DNA from: JAWKHR01 sp041394725
GTDB lineage: Bacteria; Acidobacteriota; Vicinamibacteria; Vicinamibacterales; SCN-69-37
DNA: 53,354 nucleotides
Direction of reading: 5' to 3'
Assembly (NCBI GenBank): GCA_041394725.1
Contig: JAWKHR010000046.1
Location: 1-53,354 of the forward strand
Below are positions 24,841-33,595 of the stretch, piece by piece. Every line of letters starts with the position of its first letter. The stretch's first letter is position 1. A model generated the notes under the pieces. That model saw only the letters and a program-made list of their open reading frames with translations. It had not been told where the DNA came from and did not search any database. A program made the position numbers and the translations under genes.

Positions 24841-27749
24841 CCAATCCCTTTCCCGGCCTTCGTCCCTTCGAGTCGGACGAGGACCACCTGTTCTTCGGCC
24901 GCGAGACCGAGGTCGACGCGCTCCTGGGCCGGCTCCGCACCGCGCGCTTCGTCGCGGTCGTCGGGACGTCCGGCAGCGGCAAGTCGTCGCTCGTCCGGTC
25001 CGGGCTGATCCCCGCGCTCCACAGCGGCGCGATGGCCGGCGCCGGATCGAGCTGGCGCATCGCGACGCTGCGGCCGGGCGAGGACCCGATCGGGCACCTC
25101 GCGACGGCGCTCCACGCGAACGACGTGCTCGGCACCGACGACGAGCTGGCCGACACCCGCCGCGTCCTGCTCGACGCGACGCTCCGTCGCGGCACCCAGG
25201 GCCTGGCCAACGCCGTCCGGCACGCGCACCTGCCCCCCGATCACAACGTGCTCGTGCTGGTCGACCAGTTCGAGGAGCTGTTCCGGTTCCGGCGGAGCCG
25301 CGGCGCGCATGCGCGCGACGAGTCGATTGCGTTCGTCCGGCTGCTGCTGGAAGCGACGTCGCTGCGCACGCTGCCGATCTACGTCGTGCTGACGATGCGA
25401 TCGGACTTCCTCGGCGACTGCATGGACTTCCCGGGCCTGCCCGACGCGGTCAACGCCGGCCTGTTCCTGGTCGGGCGCATGAGCCGGTCGGCGCTGCGGT
25501 CCGCGCTCACCGGGCCGGTGGCCGTCGCCGGCGGCGCAATCACCCCGCGGCTCGTCAACCGCGTGATGAACGACCTCGGCGACGACCAGGACCAGCTGCC
25601 GCGCGTGCAGCACGCGCTGATGCGCACCTGGGAGCACTGGGCGTCGCGCGTCGCGGGTGACGCCGCCGCGGCGTCCCACACGGACGACGCCGCGGCGGCG
25701 AGTCCGATGGACGCCGACGCGGTGGCGGATCCGATGGACGTCGCCGACTACGAGGCGATCGGCGGCCTGGCCGACGCGCTCTCGCGGCACGCCGAGGAGG
25801 CGTTCGCGGAGGCGTCCGACGCGGTCGGCGCGCCGGCCGTCGAGCGCGCGTTCAAGGCGCTCACCGACACCTTCACCGACCCGCGCGGCGTGCGGCGGCC
25901 GACGCCGGTCGGCGAGCTCGCCGCGGTCTGCGGCCTCGCCGACGCGGAGGTCATCCGCCTGGTCGAGATCTTCCGGCGGCCGGGCCGGAGCTTCCTGATG
26001 CCGCCCGCCGCGACGCCGCTCACGCCGGCGTCGATCGTCGACCTGTCGCACGAGAGCCTGATGCGCTGCTGGACGCGCCTCATCGACTGGGCCGCCGAGG
26101 AGGCCGAGTCGGCCGAGCTCTACATGCGGCTGTCGCGCGCGGCCGAATGGCACGCCGGCGGGGCCGGCGGGCTGTGGCGCCAGCCGGAGCTGGGGCTGGC
26201 GTCGCAGTGGCGCGAGCGCGAGGCGCCGACCGAGGCCTGGGGCGACCGGCTGGACGGCCACTTCGACCGCACGATGGCGTTCCTCGACGGCAGCCTCGAG
26301 GCCGATCGGGCGGAGGCCGATCGGGTTGAACGCCAGCGCCGGACGACGCTCCGGCGGACGCAGTGGACCGCGGCGGTGCTCGCCACGCTGCTCGTCGTGG
26401 CGGCCGTGCTCGCGGTGATCGCGCGACGCGAGAACGCGCGCGCCGCGACGAACCTCGCGCTGGCACGCGAGGCCGTGGACGAGTCCCTGTCGTCGGTGGA
26501 CCTGGATCCCTCGCGCCTCGGCGCCGACGTGCCGGCGCTCGAGGAACTGCGGCGCGACCTGCTCGCCAAGGCGCAGGGCTTCTACACCGCGCTGGCCGCG
26601 CAGCAGCCCGGCAGCCAGGCCGCGCGACACGACCTCGCGCTCGCCCACCTGCGCCTGGGCCACATCAACCGGCTGCTGCGACAGCCCGAGGAGGCCGAGC
26701 GGCAGTACCGCGAGGCCGTCACGCGATTCTCCGCGCTCGCCGGCGCCGAGCCGGGTGACCCCGCCCCCCGCCGCGAGCTCGCCGACGCGTGGCACTGGCT
26801 CGGGGAGACGCTGCGGCCGCTGCCCGGGCGCGCCGCCGACGCGCGGGCGGCCTACGATGCCGCGCTGGCGCTGCAGCAGGCGGCCTTCGACGCCGGTGCC
26901 ACCGGCACGCGCGACGCGCGCGCGCTCGCGCGCACGCACTACGACCGCGGCATCCTGCTGTCGGCGACCGCCGACGGCCTGGCCGGCGCCGAAGCCGACT
27001 TCCGCGCCGCCGTGGCGCTGCTCGAGCCCGGCGCCGAGACCGACCCCGCTTCCGGGCAGGAGCTCGCGCGCGCGCTGAACAACCTCGCGGGCCTGCTGAG
27101 CTTCGATCCGGCGAAGACGCGCGACGCCCTGCCGCTCTACGAGCGAGCGATCCGCATCGACGAACGGCTGGTGGCCGCCGACCCCGGGAACCGCGAATAC
27201 CAGCTCGAGCTCGCGAAGTACTACAACAACCTCGCCGCGCTGCAGGGCGACCTGGGGGCGTCGGCGGCGGCGCGCGCGGCGAGCGGCCGCGCGGTCGAGC
27301 TGCTCGACGGCCTGGCGCGGCTCGCGCCGTCGCTCGCGGTCGAGCGCGCCGACGCCCGCACGCTCCGCGGCCACGTCCTCGTCTCGACCGACCCGGCCGC
27401 GGCCATGGCCGAATTCGGCCAGGCCCTCGAGATCTTCGCGTCGATGCAGGACGACGCCCGCGTGCGCGGCATGGACGAGTTCCACCTGCGCTTCGGCGAT
27501 CTTCTGCTAGACTTGGCCGCATTTCCCGAGGGCCGCCCCGGCGCCGATGGCGCGCGGCGCCTGCTGGACCAGGCCGTGGAACGCTATCGCGCCATCCTCA
27601 CGGCCGTGGCCGCGAACGGCACCCCGGCCGACGTGCAGGTCGTCTTCGCCCGGGTGTCCGACCTGCTGCCGTCACTCCCGGCCACGGTGCGCGCCCGCCT
27701 GTCGGCCGCATTCGATGATCTCCAGCGACGCCGGGAGACCGGCCGATGA
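24834..27749 (+). CDS. nSTAND1-type NTPase with membrane segment and TPR repeats
   Basis: From the GTG at 24834 the product is 971 residues, beginning MLTNPFPGLRPFESDED, the typical start of nSTAND1 NTPases. Walker A is VGTSGSGKSS (43-52); Walker B with the extra acidic residues is VLVLVDQFEELF (139-150); the winged-helix region ends near DLSHESLMRCW (403-413). One hydrophobic helix at 512-530 would place the protein in the inner membrane, and residues 570-970 are TPR-like repeats. An Ala/Asp-rich insert lies at 274-305. STAND NTPases act as ligand-triggered switches that oligomerise; here no effector is fused, and the TIR protein encoded just upstream is the likely partner. The 5' end inside the TIR gene fixes the start within a few codons. 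Confidence 0.9.
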   Translation: MLTNPFPGLRPFESDEDHLFFGRETEVDALLGRLRTARFVAVVGTSGSGKSSLVRSGLIPALHSGAMAGAGSSWRIATLRPGEDPIGHLATALHANDVLGTDDELADTRRVLLDATLRRGTQGLANAVRHAHLPPDHNVLVLVDQFEELFRFRRSRGAHARDESIAFVRLLLEATSLRTLPIYVVLTMRSDFLGDCMDFPGLPDAVNAGLFLVGRMSRSALRSALTGPVAVAGGAITPRLVNRVMNDLGDDQDQLPRVQHALMRTWEHWASRVAGDAAAASHTDDAAAASPMDADAVADPMDVADYEAIGGLADALSRHAEEAFAEASDAVGAPAVERAFKALTDTFTDPRGVRRPTPVGELAAVCGLADAEVIRLVEIFRRPGRSFLMPPAATPLTPASIVDLSHESLMRCWTRLIDWAAEEAESAELYMRLSRAAEWHAGGAGGLWRQPELGLASQWREREAPTEAWGDRLDGHFDRTMAFLDGSLEADRAEADRVERQRRTTLRRTQWTAAVLATLLVVAAVLAVIARRENARAATNLALAREAVDESLSSVDLDPSRLGADVPALEELRRDLLAKAQGFYTALAAQQPGSQAARHDLALAHLRLGHINRLLRQPEEAERQYREAVTRFSALAGAEPGDPAPRRELADAWHWLGETLRPLPGRAADARAAYDAALALQQAAFDAGATGTRDARALARTHYDRGILLSATADGLAGAEADFRAAVALLEPGAETDPASGQELARALNNLAGLLSFDPAKTRDALPLYERAIRIDERLVAADPGNREYQLELAKYYNNLAALQGDLGASAAARAASGRAVELLDGLARLAPSLAVERADARTLRGHVLVSTDPAAAMAEFGQALEIFASMQDDARVRGMDEFHLRFGDLLLDLAAFPEGRPGADGARRLLDQAVERYRAILTAVAANGTPADVQVVFARVSDLLPSLPATVRARLSAAFDDLQRRRETGR

Positions 27750-27812
27750 CCCGCGTCCGGCGCGCCCGGTCCGAGATGTTCCGACGGTGAACCGTCCCCA
27801 GGAGAGGTCCCG

Positions 27813-28826
27813 ATGAGACGAACGCTGCTCGCCCTGCTGCTCTGCCTGCCTGCCACCGCCTTCGCGCAGGAGACCGGCCAGCCGCCGGTCGTGCCGGATC
27901 GATCGCCGGCGGCCCTCGCCGCGGCGACGGCCGCGATGCCTTCGAGCCCGGCCCCGGCCCGGTTCCAGCAGCCGGAACCGCCGCCCCCGCCCCCGCCGCC
28001 GCAGAACCGGCGCCGGCCGAGCATGGTCGGCTACATCGGCGACGCGACGATCGGCTCGCAGTTCCGCGTGCGGTTCGACGCCGCGTTCGAGAACACCGCG
28101 CCCGACCGTGCCGAGTTCTTCTACGGCAAGTGCGGCTGCTACCGCGGCCTGCCGACCTCGCACCCGGCCTACGATCCCGACGCGCCTGGCCCCGGGCCCG
28201 GCATCGCGTCCTCGATCGACTACCGCCAGCTGATCCTCCAGGGCGAGTACGCCGCGGGCGACCGCGTGTCGGTCTACGGGGAGCTGCCTTTCCGCTGGGT
28301 GAGCCCGCAGTCGTTCGTGGCGGGCACCGGCACGTTCGACAGCTCGGCCGGCGTGGGCGACCTCCGGGTCGGCGGCAAGTTCGCGCTGGTGGCGATGCCG
28401 GACCGGTACGTGACGGTGCAGCTCCAGCTCGACGCGCCGACCGGCGACGCGGGCCAGGGCCTCGGCACCGATCACTGGAGCGTGTCGCCGATGCTTCTCT
28501 ACTTCCAGCGGCTGACGGACCGGGTCACGTTCGAGTCGCAGTTCGGGTCCATCCACCCGGTTGGCGGGTCGGCCGGCATCCCGACGGACGGGTCGGACAA
28601 GTTCGCGGGCACCGTGGTCACCTACGGCGCGGGGGCGAGCGTGGACCTGATGCCGGGCGCGTCGGTCGGCATCGTGCCGGTGCTCGAGTTCGTGGGCTGG
28701 CACGTCGTCAACGGGTTCCAGACGTCCACGCTGGGCCCCGCCGACGGGACGGACATCTTCAACGTGAAGATCGGCGCGCGGATCGTGAGCGGGCCGCGCG
28801 GATCGGCCTGCGACACATCGCCCTGA
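27813..28826 (+). CDS. Secreted barrel-like protein with Pro-rich linker
   Basis: The 337-residue protein has a signal peptide (ends ATAFAQ), a low-complexity linker with a run of eight Pro (about 55-62), then alternating strands such as GEYAAGDRVSVYGELPFRW, VGDLRVGGKFALV and LDAPTGDAGQG that recall the MetA-type outer-membrane transporter (Phenol_MetA_deg) family. The last residues do not end in an aromatic residue (CDTSP), so barrel insertion is less certain. A good SD (ggagagg) precedes the ATG. It lies 63 bases after the STAND gene on the same strand, but may have its own promoter. Confidence 0.65.
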   Translation: MRRTLLALLLCLPATAFAQETGQPPVVPDRSPAALAAATAAMPSSPAPARFQQPEPPPPPPPPQNRRRPSMVGYIGDATIGSQFRVRFDAAFENTAPDRAEFFYGKCGCYRGLPTSHPAYDPDAPGPGPGIASSIDYRQLILQGEYAAGDRVSVYGELPFRWVSPQSFVAGTGTFDSSAGVGDLRVGGKFALVAMPDRYVTVQLQLDAPTGDAGQGLGTDHWSVSPMLLYFQRLTDRVTFESQFGSIHPVGGSAGIPTDGSDKFAGTVVTYGAGASVDLMPGASVGIVPVLEFVGWHVVNGFQTSTLGPADGTDIFNVKIGARIVSGPRGSACDTSP

Positions 28827-28866
28827 CGGACGCGACCCGCACACGACATCTTCCGCATCGAGTTCC

Positions 28867-28889
28867 GCGCGGGGTTCTGATCCCCGCGC
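28867..28889. terminator. Hairpin between convergent genes
   Basis: gcgcgggg (28867-28874), a 7-base loop and ccccgcgc (28882-28889) form a perfect 8-bp stem, 40 bases after the barrel-like gene. A second GC-rich stem (about 28894-28933) follows. No T-run is present. The site lies between two converging transcription units, where termination is expected. Confidence 0.45.
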
Positions 28890-28946
28890 CGTCCGGGCCG
28901 GGCGGACCGCCGCGCCAGCGGCGGCCGCCCGGGCCGCGGGGCCGGG

Positions 28947-29252
28947 CTACCGCCCGGGCACCCCGAGCCAGCCGCGGGTGAGGTAGTCGCTCATGCCGAG
29001 GCCGAACATGATCAGCAGCCAGAACAGCCCGGCCACGACCACCACGCGGGTGAGCGGCGTGTTGTAGCGCACGCCCATGAAGAACCAGACGACCAGCGAC
29101 GCCTTGATGACCGCGATGCCGAGCGCGACGACGACGTTCATGAAGCCGAAGTCGTAGTAGGCGACGACGACGGTCAGGATCGTCAGCACCGCCAGCGACA
29201 GGAAGACGGCGACGTAGGTCAGGGGCGAGGTGACGGGATGCGAAGTGGACAT
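28947..29252 (-). CDS. Cytochrome c oxidase subunit IV-type small subunit
   Basis: The 101-residue protein has three membrane helices (about 11-33, 37-59, 68-90) and the COX4_pro/prokaryotic subunit IV pattern, with VIKASLVVWFFMGVRY as the most conserved part. It is a structural subunit of haem-copper oxidases. The ATG at 29252 follows the subunit III stop by 17 bases. It is the last gene of the 12.6-kb respiratory operon. Confidence 0.9.
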   Translation of the reverse strand: MSTSHPVTSPLTYVAVFLSLAVLTILTVVVAYYDFGFMNVVVALGIAVIKASLVVWFFMGVRYNTPLTRVVVVAGLFWLLIMFGLGMSDYLTRGWLGVPGR

Positions 29253-29269
29253 GACTCGTGCTTCTGGCC

Positions 29270-29980
29270 TCAGTGTCCGAGGTGGAAACCCAGCAGGTAG
29301 AGCAGCGGGAACAGGAAGATCCACACGATGTCGACGAAGTGCCAGTAGAGGCCCGACACCTCGATCGGCCCGTAGTACTCGGGCGTGAACGTGCCCTTCC
29401 AGGCCATCCGCAGGATGACCAGCATGATGCCGATGCCGACGACCATGTGCAGGGCGTGGATGCCGGTCATGATGAAGTAGAGCGCGAAGAAGATCTGCTC
29501 CGGCCCGGGCAGGGCCGGGTCGAAGTTGGGGCCGGGCACCAGGTGGTGCTCGAACTTCTCGGCGTACTCGAAGAACTTGACGACGAGGAATGTGCTGCCG
29601 AAGAGGATCGTCAGGATCAGGTTGACGATCTGGCCGGTCCGCGACCCCACCTGTGCCGCGCGGACGGCGAGCACCATCGTCAGCGAGCTGCAGATCAGGA
29701 CGAGGGTGTTGCCACCGCCCATGTAGGTGTTCAGGTGGTTGCTGCCGGCGATCCAGGCTTCCGGGTACATCGTCCGGTAGACGATGTAGGCCAGGAAGAG
29801 GCCGCCGAAGAACATGATCTCGGTGACGAGGAAGATCCACATCCCGAGGATCGAGGCCTCGAGCTGCTGCTCCATCGAGTAGAAGTGGTGCTGCAGCTTC
29901 GGGTGGTGCGCGTGCGCCTGGTCGTGGCCGTGAGCCTCGACGGCGCCGTGCGCCAGCGTGGTGTCGTGCGCGTTAGCCAA
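29270..29980 (-). CDS. ctaE: Cytochrome c oxidase subunit III
   Basis: The 236-residue subunit has seven or so membrane helices and the conserved segments WIFLVTEIMFFGGLF, FFALYFIMTGIHALHMVVG and GLYWHFVDIVWIFLFPLLYL. It stabilises subunit I in aa3/caa3 oxidases. The N-terminus carries many His residues (AHGHDQAHAHH, about 16-26), unusual and perhaps able to bind metal. Its start overlaps the subunit I stop by eight bases. Confidence 0.95.
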   Translation of the reverse strand: MANAHDTTLAHGAVEAHGHDQAHAHHPKLQHHFYSMEQQLEASILGMWIFLVTEIMFFGGLFLAYIVYRTMYPEAWIAGSNHLNTYMGGGNTLVLICSSLTMVLAVRAAQVGSRTGQIVNLILTILFGSTFLVVKFFEYAEKFEHHLVPGPNFDPALPGPEQIFFALYFIMTGIHALHMVVGIGIMLVILRMAWKGTFTPEYYGPIEVSGLYWHFVDIVWIFLFPLLYLLGFHLGH

Positions 29981-31598
29981 CGGTGACCTCCCGACGCGGC
30001 TTGTAGTTGTAGGCCGGCTCGGTCACGACCGGATCCTGCTCGAAGTTGAAGGTCGGCGGCGGCGACGGAATCTGCCACTCGAGACCGGTCGCGCCCCACG
30101 GGTTGCGCTCGGCCACCTCGCCCTTGAACAGCGACCAGACGAAGTAGCCGAAGAGCAGCGTGTAGCCGATGCCGAGGATGCCCGCGCCGCCCGTCGACAG
30201 GACGTTCAGGACCTGCCATTCGGCGGGGTAGGCGTGGTAGCGGCGCGGCATGCCCATGTAGCCGAGCACGAACTGCGGGAAGAACGTCAGGTTGAACCCG
30301 ACGAAGACGAGCACGGCCGAGACCTTGCCGAGCGTCTCCGGGTACTTCCGGCCGGTCATCTTCGGCCAGTAGAAGTGGAGGCCGCCGAGGAAGGCCATGA
30401 CGTTGCCGCCGACCATGATGTAGTGGAAGTGCGCCACGACGAAGTAGGTGTCCGTCAGGTGCACGTCGAGGCCCATCGTCGCCAGGAACAGGCCCGTCAG
30501 GCCGCCGATGAGGAACAGGCCCATGAAGCCGATGATCCAGTAGGTCGGCGACTCCCAGCTGATCGAGCCCTTGTACATCGTCGCGGTCCAGTTGAACGTC
30601 TTCACCGCGGACGGCACCGCGACCAGCATCGTGATGATCGAGAACACCAGCCCGGCGTAGATCGACTGGCTGCTCATGAAGAGGTGGTGGCCCCAGACGA
30701 GGAAGCCGAGGATCGCGATGGCGAGGCTCGAGAAGGCCACGAAGCTGTAGCCGAAGACCTGCTTGCGCGACATCGCCGCGACCATCTCGCTGATGACGCC
30801 CATGCCCGGCAGGATCATGATGTAGACGGCCGGGTGCGAGTAGAACCAGAAGAGGTGCTGGAAGAGCACCGGGTCGCCGCCGAGCTTCGGGTCGAAGATG
30901 CCGAGGCCGAGCGTCCGTTCCGCGGCGACCAGCACCAGCGTGATGGCGACGACCGGCGTGCCGAGGATCATCACGAGGCTGGTGGCGTAGTGGGCCCAGA
31001 CGAACAGCGGCAGCCGGAACCAGGTCAGGCCGGGCGCGCGCATCCGGTGGACGGTGACGATGAAGTTGAACCCGGTCAGGATCGACGAGAACCCGGCGAC
31101 GAACGCGGCCATCGCGGCGAGCGTCACCATCGTCGCGGAGGCGTGGGTGCTGTAGGGCGTGTAGAACGTCCAGCCCGTGTCCACGCCGCCCATCGCGACC
31201 ACCGCGAGCGCCATCAGGCCGCCGATGATGTAGAGGTACCAGCTCAGCAGGTTGATCCGCGGGAACGCCAGGTCCTTCGTCCCGCACATGATCGGGATGA
31301 AGAAGTTTCCCAGTGTCGCCGGCACGGCGGGCACCAGGAAGAAGAAGATCATGATGATGCCGTGGAGCGTGAACGCCTTGTTGTAGAGGTCCGGCGTCAG
31401 CAGGTCGCCCTGCGGCGTCAGGAGCTCGAGGCGCACCAGCGTGGCGAAGAACCCGCCGAGCGCGAAGAACACCGTGATCGAGATCAGATAGAGCATCGCG
31501 ATGCGCTTGTGGTCCCGTGTCAGGAGCCACGCCGCGACACCGTGCGGCTCATCCAGGTAGCTGTGACGTCCGGCTGGAGCAGTCATTGGCGTTTCCAT
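29973..31598 (-). CDS. ctaD: Cytochrome c oxidase subunit I (haem-copper, aa3/caa3 type)
   Basis: The 541-residue catalytic subunit has twelve helices. Haem a ligand His79 is in FTLHGIIMI; the CuB His and cross-linked Tyr are in WFYSHPAVYIM; the CuB His pair is in WGHHLF; the haem a3/a ligands are in VAHFHYIMVGG. It reduces oxygen to water at the inner membrane and pumps protons, with electrons from subunit II. Family-A1-like from the YSHPAVY segment. Either METP at 31598 or the ATG at 31586 may be the start. Operon neighbours are subunit II upstream (15 bases) and subunit III downstream (8-base overlap). Confidence 0.97.
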   Translation of the reverse strand: METPMTAPAGRHSYLDEPHGVAAWLLTRDHKRIAMLYLISITVFFALGGFFATLVRLELLTPQGDLLTPDLYNKAFTLHGIIMIFFFLVPAVPATLGNFFIPIMCGTKDLAFPRINLLSWYLYIIGGLMALAVVAMGGVDTGWTFYTPYSTHASATMVTLAAMAAFVAGFSSILTGFNFIVTVHRMRAPGLTWFRLPLFVWAHYATSLVMILGTPVVAITLVLVAAERTLGLGIFDPKLGGDPVLFQHLFWFYSHPAVYIMILPGMGVISEMVAAMSRKQVFGYSFVAFSSLAIAILGFLVWGHHLFMSSQSIYAGLVFSIITMLVAVPSAVKTFNWTATMYKGSISWESPTYWIIGFMGLFLIGGLTGLFLATMGLDVHLTDTYFVVAHFHYIMVGGNVMAFLGGLHFYWPKMTGRKYPETLGKVSAVLVFVGFNLTFFPQFVLGYMGMPRRYHAYPAEWQVLNVLSTGGAGILGIGYTLLFGYFVWSLFKGEVAERNPWGATGLEWQIPSPPPTFNFEQDPVVTEPAYNYKPRREVTVG

Positions 31599-31613
31599 GT
31601 CTTCGCGGGGGCC

Positions 31614-32591
31614 CTACTGGCCGCCGCCACCCGCGGGCGAGTCCGATCCCCCCGCCGGCGCGGCGGGCTTCAGCGTCTTGATGTAGGCGATAAGCTGCAT
31701 CAGGTTCTCCTCGCTTATCTGCCCCTGGAAGGCGGGCATGATGCCCTGGTAGCCCTTCACGACCTTCGCCTGCGAGTTCATGATCGACTCGCGCAGGTAG
31801 TTGTCGTCGGCGATGACGGTGCCGCCCGACGTCAGCTCCACCGTGCTGCCGTAGACGCCGAGCAGCGACGGTCCGCGCCCGGTCGAGTCGTCCTTGTGGC
31901 AGGTGATGCACTGGAACGAGGTGAACAGCCGCTCGCCGTTCTCGACCGCCGTGCCCGTCGAGCGGCCGCCCGCGAGCCACGCCTCGTAGTCCTGCGGCTC
32001 CATCGCGATCACCTGCCCGATCATCCCGGAGTGCTTGGTGCCGCAGTACTCGAGGCACAGCAGGTGGTAGGTGCCCGGCTTGGTCGCCCGGAACCAGAGC
32101 GTGGTGATCTTGCCCGGCACCGCGTCCATCTTCACGCGGAACGCCGGGATCGAGAAGTCGTGGATGACGTCCTCCGAGCCCAGGTGGATTCGCACGTCGC
32201 GGCCCACCGGCACGTGCAGCTCGTTGATTTCCTTGACGCCGGCCGGATGCTGCACCTTCCACATCCACTGCTTCCCGACGACGTAGATTTCCATCGCGTC
32301 CGCCGGCGGACGCGCCAGCCGGAAGAACACGTCCGCGCCCCAGGCGAACATCGCCATGGCCAGCACGAACGGGATGAACGTCCACGTCAGCTCCAGGATG
32401 AGCGACCCGTGAATGTCCGCGCCGACGTCGTCCGGATTCCGGCGGCGGTACTTGATCGTGAAGAACACGACCAGCGCGGTCACGAGGATCGCGAAGAACG
32501 CGCACACCGAGACGATGAAGAGGTAGAGCAGGTCCACCTCCATCGCCATCGACGACGCCTGGGGCGGGAAGAGCGGGAAAGGTGTCGACAT
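31614..32591 (-). CDS. ctaC: Cytochrome c oxidase subunit II with fused cytochrome c (caa3)
   Basis: The 325-residue protein has two N-terminal membrane helices (about 21-46, 67-90), a CuA cupredoxin domain with ligands His144, Cys179, Glu181, Cys183, His187 and Met190 (LLCLEYCGTKHSGM), and a C-terminal monohaem cytochrome c with CITCH at 228-232 and a GIMPAF Met ligand. The fused haem c marks a caa3-type oxidase that takes electrons directly from a partner complex. Here the partner is most likely the ACIII encoded upstream in the same operon. The stop of SCO abuts its start with no gap. Confidence 0.97.
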   Translation of the reverse strand: MSTPFPLFPPQASSMAMEVDLLYLFIVSVCAFFAILVTALVVFFTIKYRRRNPDDVGADIHGSLILELTWTFIPFVLAMAMFAWGADVFFRLARPPADAMEIYVVGKQWMWKVQHPAGVKEINELHVPVGRDVRIHLGSEDVIHDFSIPAFRVKMDAVPGKITTLWFRATKPGTYHLLCLEYCGTKHSGMIGQVIAMEPQDYEAWLAGGRSTGTAVENGERLFTSFQCITCHKDDSTGRGPSLLGVYGSTVELTSGGTVIADDNYLRESIMNSQAKVVKGYQGIMPAFQGQISEENLMQLIAYIKTLKPAAPAGGSDSPAGGGGQ

Positions 32592-33527
32592 CTAGCGAGT
32601 ACCCGTTGCGGTCCCGGGGACCGCGCTCTGCTGGCGTCGTTCGCGACGCACGCTCAGGAAAATGCCGCCGCCGAGCGCCACCAGCGTCAGGAGGCCGCCC
32701 AGCCGAATCAGGTTCATCACGACGAGGCCGTACTTCCCCGTGGCCGGGTCGTAGTGGTAGCAGAACAGCAGTGCCTGGTCGATCACGGTGCCGATCTGGC
32801 CCGCCGTCGCCTCCACCAGGCCGAGGCGCACGTCGCGCGGCGCGAACTCGATCCCGAACAGGTAGCGCGACACGTGCCCCTGCGGCGTCAGGATCGTGAT
32901 GGCCGCCGGGTGCGCGTACTGGTCGATCGACGCGTCGTACGTGTACCGGAAGCCGATCGCGTCGGCCAGCTGCCGGATCCGCTCCTCGCGGCCCGTCAGG
33001 AAGTGCCAGCCCGCCGACGTCTGCGGCCGCCCGTAGCGCTTCAGGTAGAGCTCCTTCTTCTGCGCCGCGAGCGCCGGCGTCTCGCCCGGGTCGAAGCTCA
33101 GGACCACCACCTCGTAGTCCTGCCCCGGCGTGAAGTCGAGCGGCTCGACCGACCCGACCAGCCCGTTGAGCACCAGCGTGCACAGCATCGGGCACTCGTA
33201 GTAGACCATCGCCAGGATCACCGGCCGCTGGCCGAAGTAGTCGCCCAGCCGGACCTCCCGGCCCGCCTCGTCGGTGAACGTCAGGTCGAGCGGAATCTGC
33301 GCGTCGAGCTTCTGATCGATCCCGACCTCGCGGAGCGCCGGGATCGCGTCGGAGGCCACCGCGCCCGGCGGCGGGATCGACAGCGGGCCGCTCGGCTGCG
33401 CCACGGCCGGTGCCGCGGCGGCGAGCAGCAGCGCCAGCGCGGTCGCGGCGCCCGCGGCCCCCCGGCGGGCAGACCTCCAGCCACCGCGCCCGACATCCCC
33501 CGCGCGTGCCGTCAGTCGTGCCTGCAT
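32592..33527 (-). CDS. SCO1/SenC copper chaperone
   Basis: The 311-residue protein has an N-terminal signal/anchor (about 24-43), a thioredoxin-fold SCO domain with the copper-binding CPMLC (Cys112, Cys116) and His206 (DQYAHPAAI), and a C-terminal membrane helix (about 274-293). SCO delivers copper to the CuA site of subunit II, whose gene starts immediately after it. The C-terminal anchor is seen in SCO proteins of ACIII-linked clusters. A perfect 16-base palindrome lies in its leader (33565-33580). Confidence 0.93.
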   Translation of the reverse strand: MQARLTARAGDVGRGGWRSARRGAAGAATALALLLAAAAPAVAQPSGPLSIPPPGAVASDAIPALREVGIDQKLDAQIPLDLTFTDEAGREVRLGDYFGQRPVILAMVYYECPMLCTLVLNGLVGSVEPLDFTPGQDYEVVVLSFDPGETPALAAQKKELYLKRYGRPQTSAGWHFLTGREERIRQLADAIGFRYTYDASIDQYAHPAAITILTPQGHVSRYLFGIEFAPRDVRLGLVEATAGQIGTVIDQALLFCYHYDPATGKYGLVVMNLIRLGGLLTLVALGGGIFLSVRRERRQQSAVPGTATGTR

Positions 33528-33564
33528 CGTCGTACTCCCACGTGCTCCCGTGCCTTCATTCCGC

Positions 33565-33580
33565 CGTCCGCGCGCGGACG
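33565..33580. promoter_or_regulatory. Perfect palindrome in the SCO leader
   Basis: cgtccgcgcgcggacg is fully self-complementary and lies 38 bases before the SCO start in the 68-base gap of the operon. It may form an mRNA processing or stability hairpin. Confidence 0.4.
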
Positions 33581-33595
33581 ACGCCCTCGCGCTCG

